Assembly: GCF_024749165.1 (NCBI RefSeq)
Contig: NZ_CP087190.1
Span: 2,825,501 to 2,889,500, forward strand
Length of the DNA: 64,000 bases
Reading direction: 5' to 3'
Source: Pseudomonas sp. B21-023
Lineage (GTDB): Bacteria; Pseudomonadota; Gammaproteobacteria; Pseudomonadales; Pseudomonadaceae
In this document: piece after piece, positions 1 to 8,851 of the stretch
How positions within the stretch are numbered: position 1 is the first letter of the stretch
Layout of the letters: the number at the start of each line of letters is the position of its first letter
The notes under the pieces: model-generated
Seen by the model: the letters and a program-made list of their open reading frames with translations, nothing else
The model's database searches: none
What the model was told of the DNA's origin: nothing
Made by a program: the position numbers and the translations under genes

Positions 1-1779
1 CATGCCCAGCGCCTGCTGGATGGTCTCCATGGGCACGTCGGCATAGGCCATCGAGTCGTTGATCATCCGCGTCACCTCGCCTAGCAACCCGGCCAGCGAC
101 TGTTCGGGGGCGAACTGCACGCGGTGGGCGACCATGGTGGTGAAGTAACCGACGGTGTCGAAATACGCAGGGTCGGTGCGCCCGGACGCCGAGGTGCCGA
201 TCACCAGGTCCGAGAGGTTGCCGAGCTTGTGCAGCGACAGGGCGATGGCGGTGTAGATCACGCTGAACAGCGATGACTGATGCAGCCGGGCGCTGGCGCC
301 CAGTTGCTCCAGCATGCCGGGTTCGGGACGCAGCTCCAGCCAGCGCGCACGCGTGGACGCCTGGTCGGCGGGCAGCAGCGTGGCGTCATCGCAGGCGGGC
401 AGGGCGAGACCGCGGGTGGCGTCGCGCAGCAGCTCGGTCCAATACGCCAGGTGGCGCGGGTTCGGGCCCTGGGCACTCTGGGCCAGGGCGAATTCGTGGA
501 AGGTGCGCGCCGCCGCGGGCCATTGCGGCGCCCGGTCCTGGGCGCGGGCCAGGTAGGCCTCGGCCAGTTCGGCCATGATCACGTTCAGCGACCATTCGTC
601 GATGGCCATGTGGTGGACCAGGAACGACAGCACCTGGTGGCCACTGTGCGGGTCACGCAGCATGCGCAACCTGAGTGGCAGTTCGCGGGCCAGGTCGAAG
701 CGGTGCTTCGCCTCGCTGGCCAGGCTCGCGCTGGTGCTTTCGGCGCTGTTCCAGAACCACTTGAAACGGCCCAGCTCGGCCAGCGGCACGATGCGCTGGC
801 AGGCGTCGTCGCCCTCGCCATGGTAGGTGGTGCGCAGGCTGGCATGGCGCTCCAGCAGGTCGGTGAAGGCCTGCTGCAGCAGCGCCTCGTCCACCGGGTC
901 GTGGAAGTCCAGGGCAAAGGGCAGGTTGAAGATAGTGCCGTAGTCGAAGGCCGCACAGGCACGCCACAACGATGCCTGGGCCAGGGCCATCGGCGCCTGC
1001 TGGATATCCACGGCCTGATCGCTGGCCTGGCTGGCTTGCCCTTGGCTCAGCTTGGCGCGTGTGGCCAGCGCCGAGGCGCTGGGCGAGGCGAAGAAGTCGC
1101 TGAAGCGCAGTTCGATGCCATGCTCGCCCTGCAAGCGCCCGATGATCCGGGTGGCCAGCAGCGAGTGGCCGCCCATGTCGAAGAAGTCATCGTCCAGGGT
1201 CATGCCAGGCTCCGCCAATGCCTGGCGGAACGCGTCGAGGATCCGTTGCGCGATGTCCGTCGAAGGCGCCTGCGACAACGGTTCGAGCACCAGTGGCTGG
1301 TCGCCGGCCTGGGCGTCATATGCGGCGCGGATGCGTTCGAGCAGGGCTTGCGGCGGCTGACGCAGCACCGCATGGCAGAGCAGACCGAGCGCAGCCTGGT
1401 GATCGCCGGCCAGCAGCAGGGCCTCGAACGGCGGCTGCGTGGTGGAATCCCAGGGCGCCGCCTGGCGCGTCCGCAGCAGGGCGTCCATGCCCTCGGCCGC
1501 GCTCCGTTCGATACGCAGGCACGGGTACCAGCCGGGTTCCTGGGTCTTGTACAGGTCGCCATCGTCGCTGAAGTGGTAGCGGCAGTTCAGTCCCGGCGTG
1601 GCTTCGACCACCGCCTGCACGGCCAGGGCCAGCAGCGACAGGTCGGCCGTGGGCCCAAGGCGCCAGGCGCCCAGTTGCCGGTGCAGCTGCTCGGGTTGCT
1701 GTTGCTGGGCGAACCAGGCGAGTTCTTCGTGTTCATCCAGGGCCTGGGGCGAGGGTAGGGTGGTGTTGCGTTCCAACAT
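1..1779 (-). CDS. NRPS, partial: degenerate C N-lobe, peptidyl carrier, condensation domain
   Basis: Leftward non-ribosomal peptide synthetase whose C-terminus lies outside the window; 593 residues are visible. Residues about 15-140 resemble the N-lobe of a condensation domain but lack the HHxxxDG motif. A carrier domain follows, with DMGGHSLL placing the phosphopantetheine serine at about S206. From about residue 260 a full condensation domain begins, with its active-site motif read as HHMAIDEWS (H389, H390, D394). A T-C enzyme without adenylation domain fits BasB (acinetobactin) or AngM (anguibactin), which take the acyl chain from the carrier and condense it with N-hydroxyhistamine. That substrate is inferred from the transport genes next door. 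ATG at 1779 (reverse strand) is chosen because the N-lobe homology begins shortly after it; it shares a divergent intergenic region with the ECF sigma gene. Confidence 0.9.
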   Translation of the reverse strand, partial: MLERNTTLPSPQALDEHEELAWFAQQQQPEQLHRQLGAWRLGPTADLSLLALAVQAVVEATPGLNCRYHFSDDGDLYKTQEPGWYPCLRIERSAAEGMDALLRTRQAAPWDSTTQPPFEALLLAGDHQAALGLLCHAVLRQPPQALLERIRAAYDAQAGDQPLVLEPLSQAPSTDIAQRILDAFRQALAEPGMTLDDDFFDMGGHSLLATRIIGRLQGEHGIELRFSDFFASPSASALATRAKLSQGQASQASDQAVDIQQAPMALAQASLWRACAAFDYGTIFNLPFALDFHDPVDEALLQQAFTDLLERHASLRTTYHGEGDDACQRIVPLAELGRFKWFWNSAESTSASLASEAKHRFDLARELPLRLRMLRDPHSGHQVLSFLVHHMAIDEWSLNVIMAELAEAYLARAQDRAPQWPAAARTFHEFALAQSAQGPNPRHLAYWTELLRDATRGLALPACDDATLLPADQASTRARWLELRPEPGMLEQLGASARLHQSSLFSVIYTAIALSLHKLGNLSDLVIGTSASGRTDPAYFDTVGYFTTMVAHRVQFAPEQSLAGLLGEVTRMINDSMAYADVPMETIQQALGM

Positions 1780-1921
1780 GGTTAGCTTCCTGCTGTTCGA
1801 TCGATCAAGGCCCGCGTCGGCCTTCACTGCCATCCGTGGATCGCGGTGAGTGGCCGCGCAGAGGGTTCGCACCACCGGGGTGCATTGCGTGAATCCCGAG
1901 GATTCGTTATGGTGAGAAAGA

Positions 1922-1942
1922 TGCAAATAATTATCATCTAGA
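1922..1942. promoter_or_regulatory. Candidate Fur box in the divergent NRPS/sigma promoter region
   Basis: The stretch contains AATAATTATCATC, and on the other strand GATAATTATTTG, close to the 19-bp Fur consensus built from GATAAT hexamers. It lies between the start of the leftward NRPS (1779) and the rightward sigma gene (1998), where iron control of both would be expected. This is a by-eye match only. Confidence 0.5.
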
Positions 1943-1997
1943 TTGGCGCACGTCAAAGGAAGCCGTCTGGAATGCACCACGCTCAGGGAGAGGTACC

Positions 1998-2516
1998 GTG
2001 GACAACGGAACGTTCGCGCTTCGTCAACAGCTGCAACAGCTGTATCAGGATCATCACGGCTGGTTGTGCGAGCTGCTGCGCCGCAAGCTGGGCAACGCGG
2101 TGGACGCGGCGGACCTGGCCCACGATATCTACCTGCACCTGATGAACAAGGGCCAGGTGCCGACGGCGGAACAGTCGCGCTGCCACCTGACGCAGATCGC
2201 CAACGGCAAGGTCATCGACCTGTACCGCCGCCGCCAACGTGAAACCCGTTACCTCGAGGACCATGGCCTGCAGCCCGAGCCGCGGGTGCCGTCGGAAGAG
2301 GCGCGGGCGCTGGTGGTCGAGGCCCTGGGTGCGATCGACAGCGCCCTGCAACGGCATTCGCCCAAGGCCCGCCAGGCCCTGCTGCTGTGCCGGCTCGACG
2401 GCATGGCCCATCGCGCCATCGCCGCCGAGTTGCGGGTGTCGGTGTCCTCGGTCGAGAAGTACATCGCCGCCGGCGTGCGCACCTGCAGGCGCTACCGCAT
2501 CGGCAGTGGCGCCTGA
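1998..2516 (+). CDS. ECF sigma factor, iron-starvation (FecI/PvdS-like)
   Basis: 172-residue sigma-70 family factor. Region 2 is at residues about 10-75 (with DLAHDIYLHLMNK, the core-binding helix seen in FecI-type factors) and region 4 at about 105-165, with a helix-turn-helix around GMAHRAIAAELRVSVSSVEKY. The start is GTG, preceded by AGGGAGAGG. No FecR-like anti-sigma gene is adjacent, so it is more like PvdS/PbrA-type factors, which are simply made when Fur releases, than like FecI, which is switched on by a receptor. It sits between the NRPS and the exporter/importer genes and probably drives them. Confidence 0.9.
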   Translation: MDNGTFALRQQLQQLYQDHHGWLCELLRRKLGNAVDAADLAHDIYLHLMNKGQVPTAEQSRCHLTQIANGKVIDLYRRRQRETRYLEDHGLQPEPRVPSEEARALVVEALGAIDSALQRHSPKARQALLLCRLDGMAHRAIAAELRVSVSSVEKYIAAGVRTCRRYRIGSGA

Positions 2517-2636
2517 GCGTGGGCATTTCTTTTTGCGGGTTTGCCCGCCTCGTGCGGAATACAGGTTGAGAAGGACTGGCGGGCTGGGCGCCCAAGTGGC
2601 TGCCCGGCCTGCTCCTCGTGCTGAAAAGGAGCATTC

Positions 2637-4424
2637 ATGAGTGTTGAACAAGGGGTGGCGGTGCAGCAGCCCGCCAAGGGGCCGGTCGCCGCAGTGCTGG
2701 CGCCGATTCGCGGGCGCTTGATCATCGCCGGGTTGCTCGCCGCGTTGGGCGCCATGCTCAGCCTGGCGCCCCTGGCCGCGATCGCCGAGGTCGCCCGGCT
2801 GGCGTTCGCCGAAGGGCAGGGCGTCGCGCAGGCCTGGCCGGTGATCGTGCTGGGGCTGGGCTGCCTGTTCGTCGGCATGGCCCTGATTTCGCTGGGCGAC
2901 CTGGTGGCCCACCTGGCCGACAACCACATCACCGGCACGCTGCGCCTGGCGATCATCCGCCGCCTGGCACGGGTGCCGCTGGGCTGGTTCACCAGCCGCG
3001 CCTCCGGCGAGGTGAAGCAGGCCATGCAGGACGATATCGGCATCCTGCACAGCCTCACCGCGCACTTCTACACCACCCTCGGACGCAGCGCCGGGGCGGT
3101 GCTGGCGTCGATCGTCTACCTGTTCGCCATGGACTGGCGCATGGCACTGGTGTCGATGCTGCCGTTCCCGCTGTTCTTCCTGTTCTTCGCCCGTGCCCAC
3201 CAGGCCAGCGCCCGCAACATGCAGGCGTTCGGCGCCGGCATGGGGCGGATCAACCAGGCGGTGGTCGAGTTCGTCAACGGCATCCCGGTGGTCAAGGCCT
3301 TCGGTGGCCAGCGCAAGGCCCATGGCAGCTACCGCGAGGCGGTGGACGCCTTCGCCGCGGCCTTCACCGACTTCACCCGGCCGCTGGTCAGCGCCATGGC
3401 CAATGCCAACGCGATGATCGCGCCGGTATCGGTACTGGGCGTGGTACTGGCGTTCGGCACGCTGTTCGTCGGCCTGGGCTGGATCACCCCGGTGCAGGTG
3501 CTGCCGTTCGCCCTGGTGGCGCCGGGCATCTGTGCGCCGCTGCTGTTGCTGGCCTATATCACCCACGACCTGAACAACGCCACCGGTGCCGCTCAGCGCG
3601 TGCAGGCGCTGCTGAATACGCCGGTGCTGGAGACCGACGGCCAGGGCGCCGGCAAGCTGCCGGCCGATGCACGCATCGAGGTGCAGGGCCTGGGCTATCA
3701 CTACGACCCGCGCAATCCGGTGCTGAGCGAGGTGTCGTTCACCCTGGAACCGGGCACGGTAACAGCGGTGGTCGGCGCCTCGGGCGCCGGCAAGTCGACC
3801 CTGGCGCGCCTGCTGCTGCGCTTCTTCGATCCCAGTGCCGGGCGTATCACCCTGGGCGGCGTCGACCTGCGGCAGATCGACAGCGCGCAACTATACCGAC
3901 GCATCGGCTTCGTCCTGCAGGACGTGCGCCTGATCCATGCCAGCGTGCACGAGAACATTGCCCTGGGCCGGCCTTCGGCGAGCCAGGAGCAGATCGAGGC
4001 GGCGGCGCGGATCGCCAATATCCACGAGCGCATCCTCGCCCAGCCGCGCGGCTACGACGCGGTGATCGGCGAGGACGTGCAGTTCTCCGGCGGCGAACTG
4101 CAACGGCTGAGCATTGCCCGCGCGGTGCTGCTCGACCCGCCGGTGCTGGTGCTCGACGAAGCCACTGCGGCGGCCGACGCCGAGAACGAAGTCAAGCTGC
4201 AACAGGCGCTGTCGCGCTTCGCCCAGGGGCGCACGCTGCTGGTGATCGCTCATCGCCTGGACACGGTGATGCACGCCGACCAGATCCTGGTGCTGGACCA
4301 GGGCACGGTCGCCGAGCGCGGCAATCACGACGAACTGCTGGCCCGTCGCGGCCTGTATGCCCGCTTGTGGGCCGCCGGCGGCTATGCGAAGACGCGGGCG
4401 ACCGCGCAGGTGGAGGAGCACTGA
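2637..4424 (+). CDS. ABC half-transporter, siderophore export or import (BarA/YbtP-like)
   Basis: 595-residue type IV ABC half-transporter with a membrane domain (about residues 25-320, several hydrophobic helices) followed by a nucleotide-binding domain. Walker A reads GASGAGKST, the signature FSGGELQRLS, and Walker B VLVLDEATAAAD. The start has AAAAGGAGC eight bases upstream. The next gene is a second half-transporter beginning 2 bases after the stop, so the two probably form a heterodimer. In acinetobactin loci such a pair (BarA/BarB) is assigned to siderophore efflux, while in yersiniabactin loci YbtP/YbtQ act in ferric-siderophore import; sequence alone does not decide. Confidence 0.9.
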   Translation: MSVEQGVAVQQPAKGPVAAVLAPIRGRLIIAGLLAALGAMLSLAPLAAIAEVARLAFAEGQGVAQAWPVIVLGLGCLFVGMALISLGDLVAHLADNHITGTLRLAIIRRLARVPLGWFTSRASGEVKQAMQDDIGILHSLTAHFYTTLGRSAGAVLASIVYLFAMDWRMALVSMLPFPLFFLFFARAHQASARNMQAFGAGMGRINQAVVEFVNGIPVVKAFGGQRKAHGSYREAVDAFAAAFTDFTRPLVSAMANANAMIAPVSVLGVVLAFGTLFVGLGWITPVQVLPFALVAPGICAPLLLLAYITHDLNNATGAAQRVQALLNTPVLETDGQGAGKLPADARIEVQGLGYHYDPRNPVLSEVSFTLEPGTVTAVVGASGAGKSTLARLLLRFFDPSAGRITLGGVDLRQIDSAQLYRRIGFVLQDVRLIHASVHENIALGRPSASQEQIEAAARIANIHERILAQPRGYDAVIGEDVQFSGGELQRLSIARAVLLDPPVLVLDEATAAADAENEVKLQQALSRFAQGRTLLVIAHRLDTVMHADQILVLDQGTVAERGNHDELLARRGLYARLWAAGGYAKTRATAQVEEH

Positions 4425-4426
4425 TC

Positions 4427-6196
4427 ATGTTGGGGATTTTCGTTCGACTGCTCGGCGACGACGCCGTGTTCCTGCGCCGTTACATCCGCCTGGCGCTGGT
4501 GTATGGCGTGCTGTGCGGGCTGACCATCGTCACCCTGGTGCCGATCCTGCGTCACCTGCTGGGCAACCAGCTGGAGGCCGCCGGCCAGTGGCTGGCACTG
4601 CTGGCCCTGGGCGTGGTGGTGTGCTGGTACCTGCGGCGACGGGTGGAGAAGGCCGGCATCGCGGTGGGCATTGCCGTGCTGCGCGGTGGCCGCCAGCGCC
4701 TGGGCGAGCATGTCGGCACGCTGCCGGTGGGCTGGTTCAATGCCACCAACACCGCGCGCCTGAGCCATGTCACCACCCAGGGCATGATGGAGATCGCGCA
4801 ACTGCCGGCCCATGTGTTCACGCCGCTGTTCACCGGGGTGGTGACGCCGCTGGTGATCCTCGTTGCGCTGTTGCTGGTCGACCTGCGCCTGGGCCTGGTG
4901 GCCCTGCTCAGCCTGCCGCTGCTGGCCTTGGTGATGCTTGCGACAATGCGCCTTGGCCAGCGCGCCGACCAGCGCTACCAGCGCGACACCGCGCAGACCA
5001 GCCAGCGCATGGTCGAGTTCGCCCAGGCGCAGTCGGTGCTGCGCGCCTTCAATGGCGAGCAGGGCGGCACGCGCTTCCTGGAGCAGGCCGTGGCCCAGCA
5101 ACAACAGGCGGCGCGCAAGCTGATCCAGCTGTCTGCGTTGTCATCGGTGCTCAACGTCTGGGCGGTGCAGGCCAGCTTTGCCGCGTTGCTGGTGGTCGCC
5201 ACGCTGTGGCTCGGCGAGCAGGCCGGCGCAGGCTTCGACAACGCAACGGTGATCGGCACTCTGGTCGCGCTGGTGCTGGCGACCCGTTTCATCGACCCGC
5301 TGCTGGACGTGGCCGGCTACAGCGAGGTGCTACGCGGCACCCGTGGCCAGCTGCAGGCGGTGGCCGAGCTGCTGGCCGTCAAGCCGCTGCCCGAGCCCGC
5401 CGCACCGCAGGCGCCGGTCGACGGTTCGGTGCAGCTGGAGCAGGTCGGATTCCGCTACGGCGACGACCAGCCCGAGGTGCTGCGCGAGGTCAGCCTGGAC
5501 ATCGCGCCCGGTAGCATGACAGCGCTGGTCGGCGCGTCGGGGTCGGGCAAGACTACCCTGGTGCGCCTGATCGCCCGTTTCTTCGACGTTACCCACGGCC
5601 GGGTCAAGGTTGGCGGGGTGGATGTGCGGCAGATGTCCGCCGAACAGCTGGCCGGGCAGATCAGCCAGATCTTCCAGGACGCCTACCTGTTCCAGGGCAG
5701 CATCGCCGACAACATCCGCCTGGGCAAACCCGACGCCAGCGAGGCCGAAGTGCTCGAAGCGGCGCGACTGGCCGGGGTGCAGGAGATCCTCGAACGCCTG
5801 CCCGAAGGTTTGCACACGCCGGTGGGCGAGGGCGGTGCACGTCTGTCCGGCGGCGAACGCCAGCGCATCTCGATTGCGCGGGCGCTGATCAAGGACGCGC
5901 CGATCCTGCTGATCGACGAGGCCACCGCGGCGCTGGACGCCGAGAACCAGGCGGCCATCGCCGAAGCGCTGGCGCGGTTGCGCGGCAAGCGCACGCTGAT
6001 TGTCATTGCCCACCAGCTGTCGACGGTGGCCATGGCCGACCAGATCGTGGTGCTGGACGAAGGGCGCATCCGCGAACAGGGCGCCCATGCCCAGCTGGCT
6101 GCCGAAGGTGGCTTGTACGCGCACTTCCTCGAGCAGCGCCGGGCCGCCAAAGGCTGGCGCATCGGTGAGGCCGCAGGCGATGGAGTGACCGCTTGA
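4427..6196 (+). CDS. ABC half-transporter, partner (BarB/YbtQ-like)
   Basis: 589 residues when started at the ATG at 4427, which has GGAGGAGC upstream; the frame is open 60 bases earlier but that would overlap the previous gene. The membrane domain occupies about residues 15-310, then the ATPase domain with Walker A GASGSGKTT, signature LSGGERQRIS and Walker B ILLIDEATAALD. It follows the first half-transporter at 2 bases, implying translational coupling and a heterodimer. Its last bases overlap the start of the FecCD-type permease gene. Confidence 0.9.
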   Translation: MLGIFVRLLGDDAVFLRRYIRLALVYGVLCGLTIVTLVPILRHLLGNQLEAAGQWLALLALGVVVCWYLRRRVEKAGIAVGIAVLRGGRQRLGEHVGTLPVGWFNATNTARLSHVTTQGMMEIAQLPAHVFTPLFTGVVTPLVILVALLLVDLRLGLVALLSLPLLALVMLATMRLGQRADQRYQRDTAQTSQRMVEFAQAQSVLRAFNGEQGGTRFLEQAVAQQQQAARKLIQLSALSSVLNVWAVQASFAALLVVATLWLGEQAGAGFDNATVIGTLVALVLATRFIDPLLDVAGYSEVLRGTRGQLQAVAELLAVKPLPEPAAPQAPVDGSVQLEQVGFRYGDDQPEVLREVSLDIAPGSMTALVGASGSGKTTLVRLIARFFDVTHGRVKVGGVDVRQMSAEQLAGQISQIFQDAYLFQGSIADNIRLGKPDASEAEVLEAARLAGVQEILERLPEGLHTPVGEGGARLSGGERQRISIARALIKDAPILLIDEATAALDAENQAAIAEALARLRGKRTLIVIAHQLSTVAMADQIVVLDEGRIREQGAHAQLAAEGGLYAHFLEQRRAAKGWRIGEAAGDGVTA

Positions 6197-7137
6197 GTCG
6201 GGTGCTGCTGCCAACGCTGTTGTTGCTCTTGTGTGGTGCTTCATTGATGGTCGGGGCCAGCCAGATGTCCTGGTCGGCCTTGCTGTCGGCCTCCGACGAT
6301 GCCTGGCTGACCCTCACCGCCAGCCGCTTGCCACGCCTGGCGGCACTCGTGCTGACGGGTGTCGGCCTGTCGATCTGCGGGGTGATCCTGCAGCAGATCG
6401 TGCGTAATCGTTTCGTCGAACCCGCCACCTGTGGCGGGCTGGATGCGGCCAAGCTGGGCATCCTGGTGGCCCTGACCGTGCTGCCGGGAGCCGGGGCTAC
6501 CGGGCGCATGCTGTTCGCCCTGGTCTTCTGCCTGCTGGCGAGCCTGGTGTACGTGGCGATCATCCGCCGCATCCGCTTCACCAACCTGGTGCTGGTGCCA
6601 GTGATCGGCCTGATGTACGGCAGCGTGCTCAGCGCCATTGCCGAGTTCTATGCCTATCGCCACAACATCCTGCAGAGCATGCAGGGCTGGCTGCTGGGTG
6701 ACTTCTCGCGGGTGATCGAGGGCAACTACGAAATCATCTACCTGATCCTGCCGATCGTCGTGCTCACCTACCTCTACGCCCAGCGCTTTACCGTGCTGGG
6801 CATGGGCGAGGGCATGGCTACCAGCCTCGGCCTTAACTACGCGGCCACCGCGATCCTCGGTCTGGTGCTGGTAGCGGTGACCGTGTCGGCCACGGTGATC
6901 ACCGTGGGCGCGATCCCCTTCGTCGGCCTGGTGGTGCCGAACCTGGTGGCGCTGCGCTACGGCGAGAACCTCAAGCGCACCTTGCCCATCGTCGCCATGT
7001 GCGGCGCGGCGTTGCTGCTGGCCTGCGACATACTTGGCCGGTTGTTGATCCACCCCTACGAAGTGCCCATCGGCCTGACCGCCGGCAGTGTCGGCGGTGT
7101 GCTGTTCCTGGTGCTGATCCTGTGGAAGTGCAAATGA
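6193..7137 (+). CDS. Ferric-siderophore ABC permease 1 (FecCD family, BauD/FatD-like)
   Basis: 314-residue inner-membrane permease of the FecCD (BtuC) fold with about nine to ten hydrophobic helices. The sequence TASRLPRLAALVLTGVGLSI near the start is the typical R-x-PR-x-x-A entry of the family, and GAIPFVGLVVPNLVAL (about residue 235) is the cytoplasmic coupling loop to the ATPase. It starts at TTG, overlapping the previous stop as TTGA, so translation depends on coupling. It pairs with the next permease to make a heterodimeric channel, as in BauD/BauC, FatD/FatC and VctD/VctG. Confidence 0.92.
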   Translation: MSRVLLPTLLLLLCGASLMVGASQMSWSALLSASDDAWLTLTASRLPRLAALVLTGVGLSICGVILQQIVRNRFVEPATCGGLDAAKLGILVALTVLPGAGATGRMLFALVFCLLASLVYVAIIRRIRFTNLVLVPVIGLMYGSVLSAIAEFYAYRHNILQSMQGWLLGDFSRVIEGNYEIIYLILPIVVLTYLYAQRFTVLGMGEGMATSLGLNYAATAILGLVLVAVTVSATVITVGAIPFVGLVVPNLVALRYGENLKRTLPIVAMCGAALLLACDILGRLLIHPYEVPIGLTAGSVGGVLFLVLILWKCK

Positions 7138-8072
7138 TGCGCCGCGCCGCCTGGTTGTTGCTGCCGGCCCTGGCGCTGGCGTTCCTGTTGCTGGGCTCGG
7201 GCCTGGACTTCAGCTACGTGATCCCCAAGCGCCTGGTGCGCCTGGGCGCGATCGTGGTGGCCGGGGTGTGCATCGCCTTGTCCTCGGTGATCTTCCAGAC
7301 CCTGGCCGGCAACCGGGTGCTGACCCCAGCGATCATGGGCTACGAAGGCATCTACCTGTTGTTCCAGGCCGTGCTGGTGCTGTGGCTGGGCACCGGCAGC
7401 GTGGCGCTGCTCGGCGCGCAGGGCAACGCGTTGCTGTCGATCGCGTTGATGCTCGGTTACTCGTGGCTGCTGCAGCGCTGGCTGCTGCGCGAAGGGCGCG
7501 GGGATGTCTACCGCCTGCTACTGCTGGGGCTGGTGCTGACCATGGTGCTGGGCACCTTCACCCAGTTCATCCAGCTCAAGACCAGCCCGGGGGAATTCTC
7601 CATCCTGCAAGGCTTGGGTTATACCTCGTTCAACCGCGCCCAGCCGGCCCAGGTGCTGTACTCGGGCCTGCTGGTGGCGGCAGTGGCAGTGCTGGTGGCG
7701 CGCGGCACACGGGTGCTTGACGTGCTGGCGCTGGGTCGCGACCAAGCCATTGCCCTGGGCCTGGACCATGGGCGCTGCCTGCGCCTGCAGATGGCGCTGA
7801 TCGCCGTGCTGGTAGCGGTGTCCACCAGCCTGGTGGGGCCAACCGCATTCATGGGGGTGTTCGTCGCCAACATCGCCTATGCCCTGGCGCGCAGCGCCCG
7901 GCACCAGGTGACCCTGCCACTGGCCTGCGCCGTGGCCATCGGCATGTTCCTGCTCGCCCAACTGCTGGTCGAGCATCTGTTCAACTACCGGACCAGCGTG
8001 AGCATCCTCGTCAACCTGGTGTGCGGCGCGTACTTCCTCGCGCTGATGGTCCGTACCCGAGGCACCCCATGA
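7134..8072 (+). CDS. Ferric-siderophore ABC permease 2 (FecCD family, BauC/FatC-like)
   Basis: 312 residues with multiple hydrophobic helices; RLVRLGAIVVAGVCIALSSV matches the family entry segment and the SLVGPTAFMGVFVANIAYAL stretch is the ATPase-coupling loop region. Two adjacent ATGs (7134 and 7137) are possible; 7134 gives an ATGA overlap with the preceding permease stop. The second member of the permease pair delivers the siderophore from the periplasm to the cytoplasm together with the ATPase that follows through another ATGA overlap. Confidence 0.92.
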   Translation: MMRRAAWLLLPALALAFLLLGSGLDFSYVIPKRLVRLGAIVVAGVCIALSSVIFQTLAGNRVLTPAIMGYEGIYLLFQAVLVLWLGTGSVALLGAQGNALLSIALMLGYSWLLQRWLLREGRGDVYRLLLLGLVLTMVLGTFTQFIQLKTSPGEFSILQGLGYTSFNRAQPAQVLYSGLLVAAVAVLVARGTRVLDVLALGRDQAIALGLDHGRCLRLQMALIAVLVAVSTSLVGPTAFMGVFVANIAYALARSARHQVTLPLACAVAIGMFLLAQLLVEHLFNYRTSVSILVNLVCGAYFLALMVRTRGTP

Positions 8073-8851
8073 TCACCCTCGAACACCTGCACAAGGCTTA
8101 TGGCGACAAGACCGTGCTCGAAGACGTGAGCCTGACGTTCCCGGCCGGCCAGGTTACCTCGCTGATCGGCCCCAACGGCGCCGGCAAGAGCACCTTGCTG
8201 ATGTGCATGGCTCGGCTGCTGCCGGCCAGCCGCGGGCGCATCCTGCTCGACGGCCTGGACATCGGCCGCATCGCCATCGCCGACTACGCCCGCCGCGTGG
8301 CCACCCTGCGCCAGGTACTGGACTTCAACCTGCGCCTGACCGTCGAGGAACTGGTCGCCTTCGGCCGCTTTCCCTACAGCCGCGGGCTGCTGACCGCCGA
8401 CGACCACCAGGTAATCGACGAATCCCTGGATTTCCTGGGGCTGCAAGCGCTGCGCCGCGCCTACCTCGACGAACTCAGCGGCGGCCAGCGGCAGATGGCC
8501 TTCCTGGCCATGACCATCGCCCAGCGCACCGACCTGTTGCTGCTCGACGAGCCGCTGAACAACCTCGACATGAAGCACGCGGTGCAGATCATGCAGGCGA
8601 TCCGCAGGCTCTGCGACGAGCAGGGGCGCACGGTGATCCTGGTGGTGCACGACATCAACTTTGCCGCCAACTATTCCGACCATATCGTCGCCATGAAGCA
8701 GAGCGCGGTGCACAGCCATGGGCCGGTCGCCGAGGTGGTCACCGAGGCCAACCTGCGCGCGCTGTTCGGCCTGGCGTTCGAGATCCTGCCGAGCGCGCAC
8801 GGTTTCGTCTGCAACTACTTCAACCCATCACTATCGAGAGAGCTGGTATGA
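8069..8851 (+). CDS. Ferric-siderophore ABC ATPase (BauE/FatE/VctC-like)
   Basis: 260-residue nucleotide-binding subunit. Walker A GPNGAGKST is at about residues 34-42, signature LSGGQRQMAFLAM, Walker B LLLLDEPLNNLD, and the switch histidine is in VVHDINF. The N-terminal MITLEHLHKAYGDKTVLEDV is characteristic of iron-chelate importers. The start ATG overlaps the previous stop (ATGA), and its own stop overlaps the ATG of the binding lipoprotein, so the four importer genes are translationally chained. Confidence 0.94.
   Translation: MITLEHLHKAYGDKTVLEDVSLTFPAGQVTSLIGPNGAGKSTLLMCMARLLPASRGRILLDGLDIGRIAIADYARRVATLRQVLDFNLRLTVEELVAFGRFPYSRGLLTADDHQVIDESLDFLGLQALRRAYLDELSGGQRQMAFLAMTIAQRTDLLLLDEPLNNLDMKHAVQIMQAIRRLCDEQGRTVILVVHDINFAANYSDHIVAMKQSAVHSHGPVAEVVTEANLRALFGLAFEILPSAHGFVCNYFNPSLSRELV

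Noticed and set aside
280..1758. Long open frame on the + strand opposite the NRPS
   Set aside because: Gln/Gly/Arg-rich low-complexity translation without domain features; it is the antisense of a GC-rich NRPS reading frame that shows PCP and C-domain motifs.
1983..3890. Long leftward open frame opposite the sigma factor and first ABC gene
   Set aside because: His/Gln/Arg-rich shadow; the + strand has clear sigma and ABC motifs with ribosome sites.
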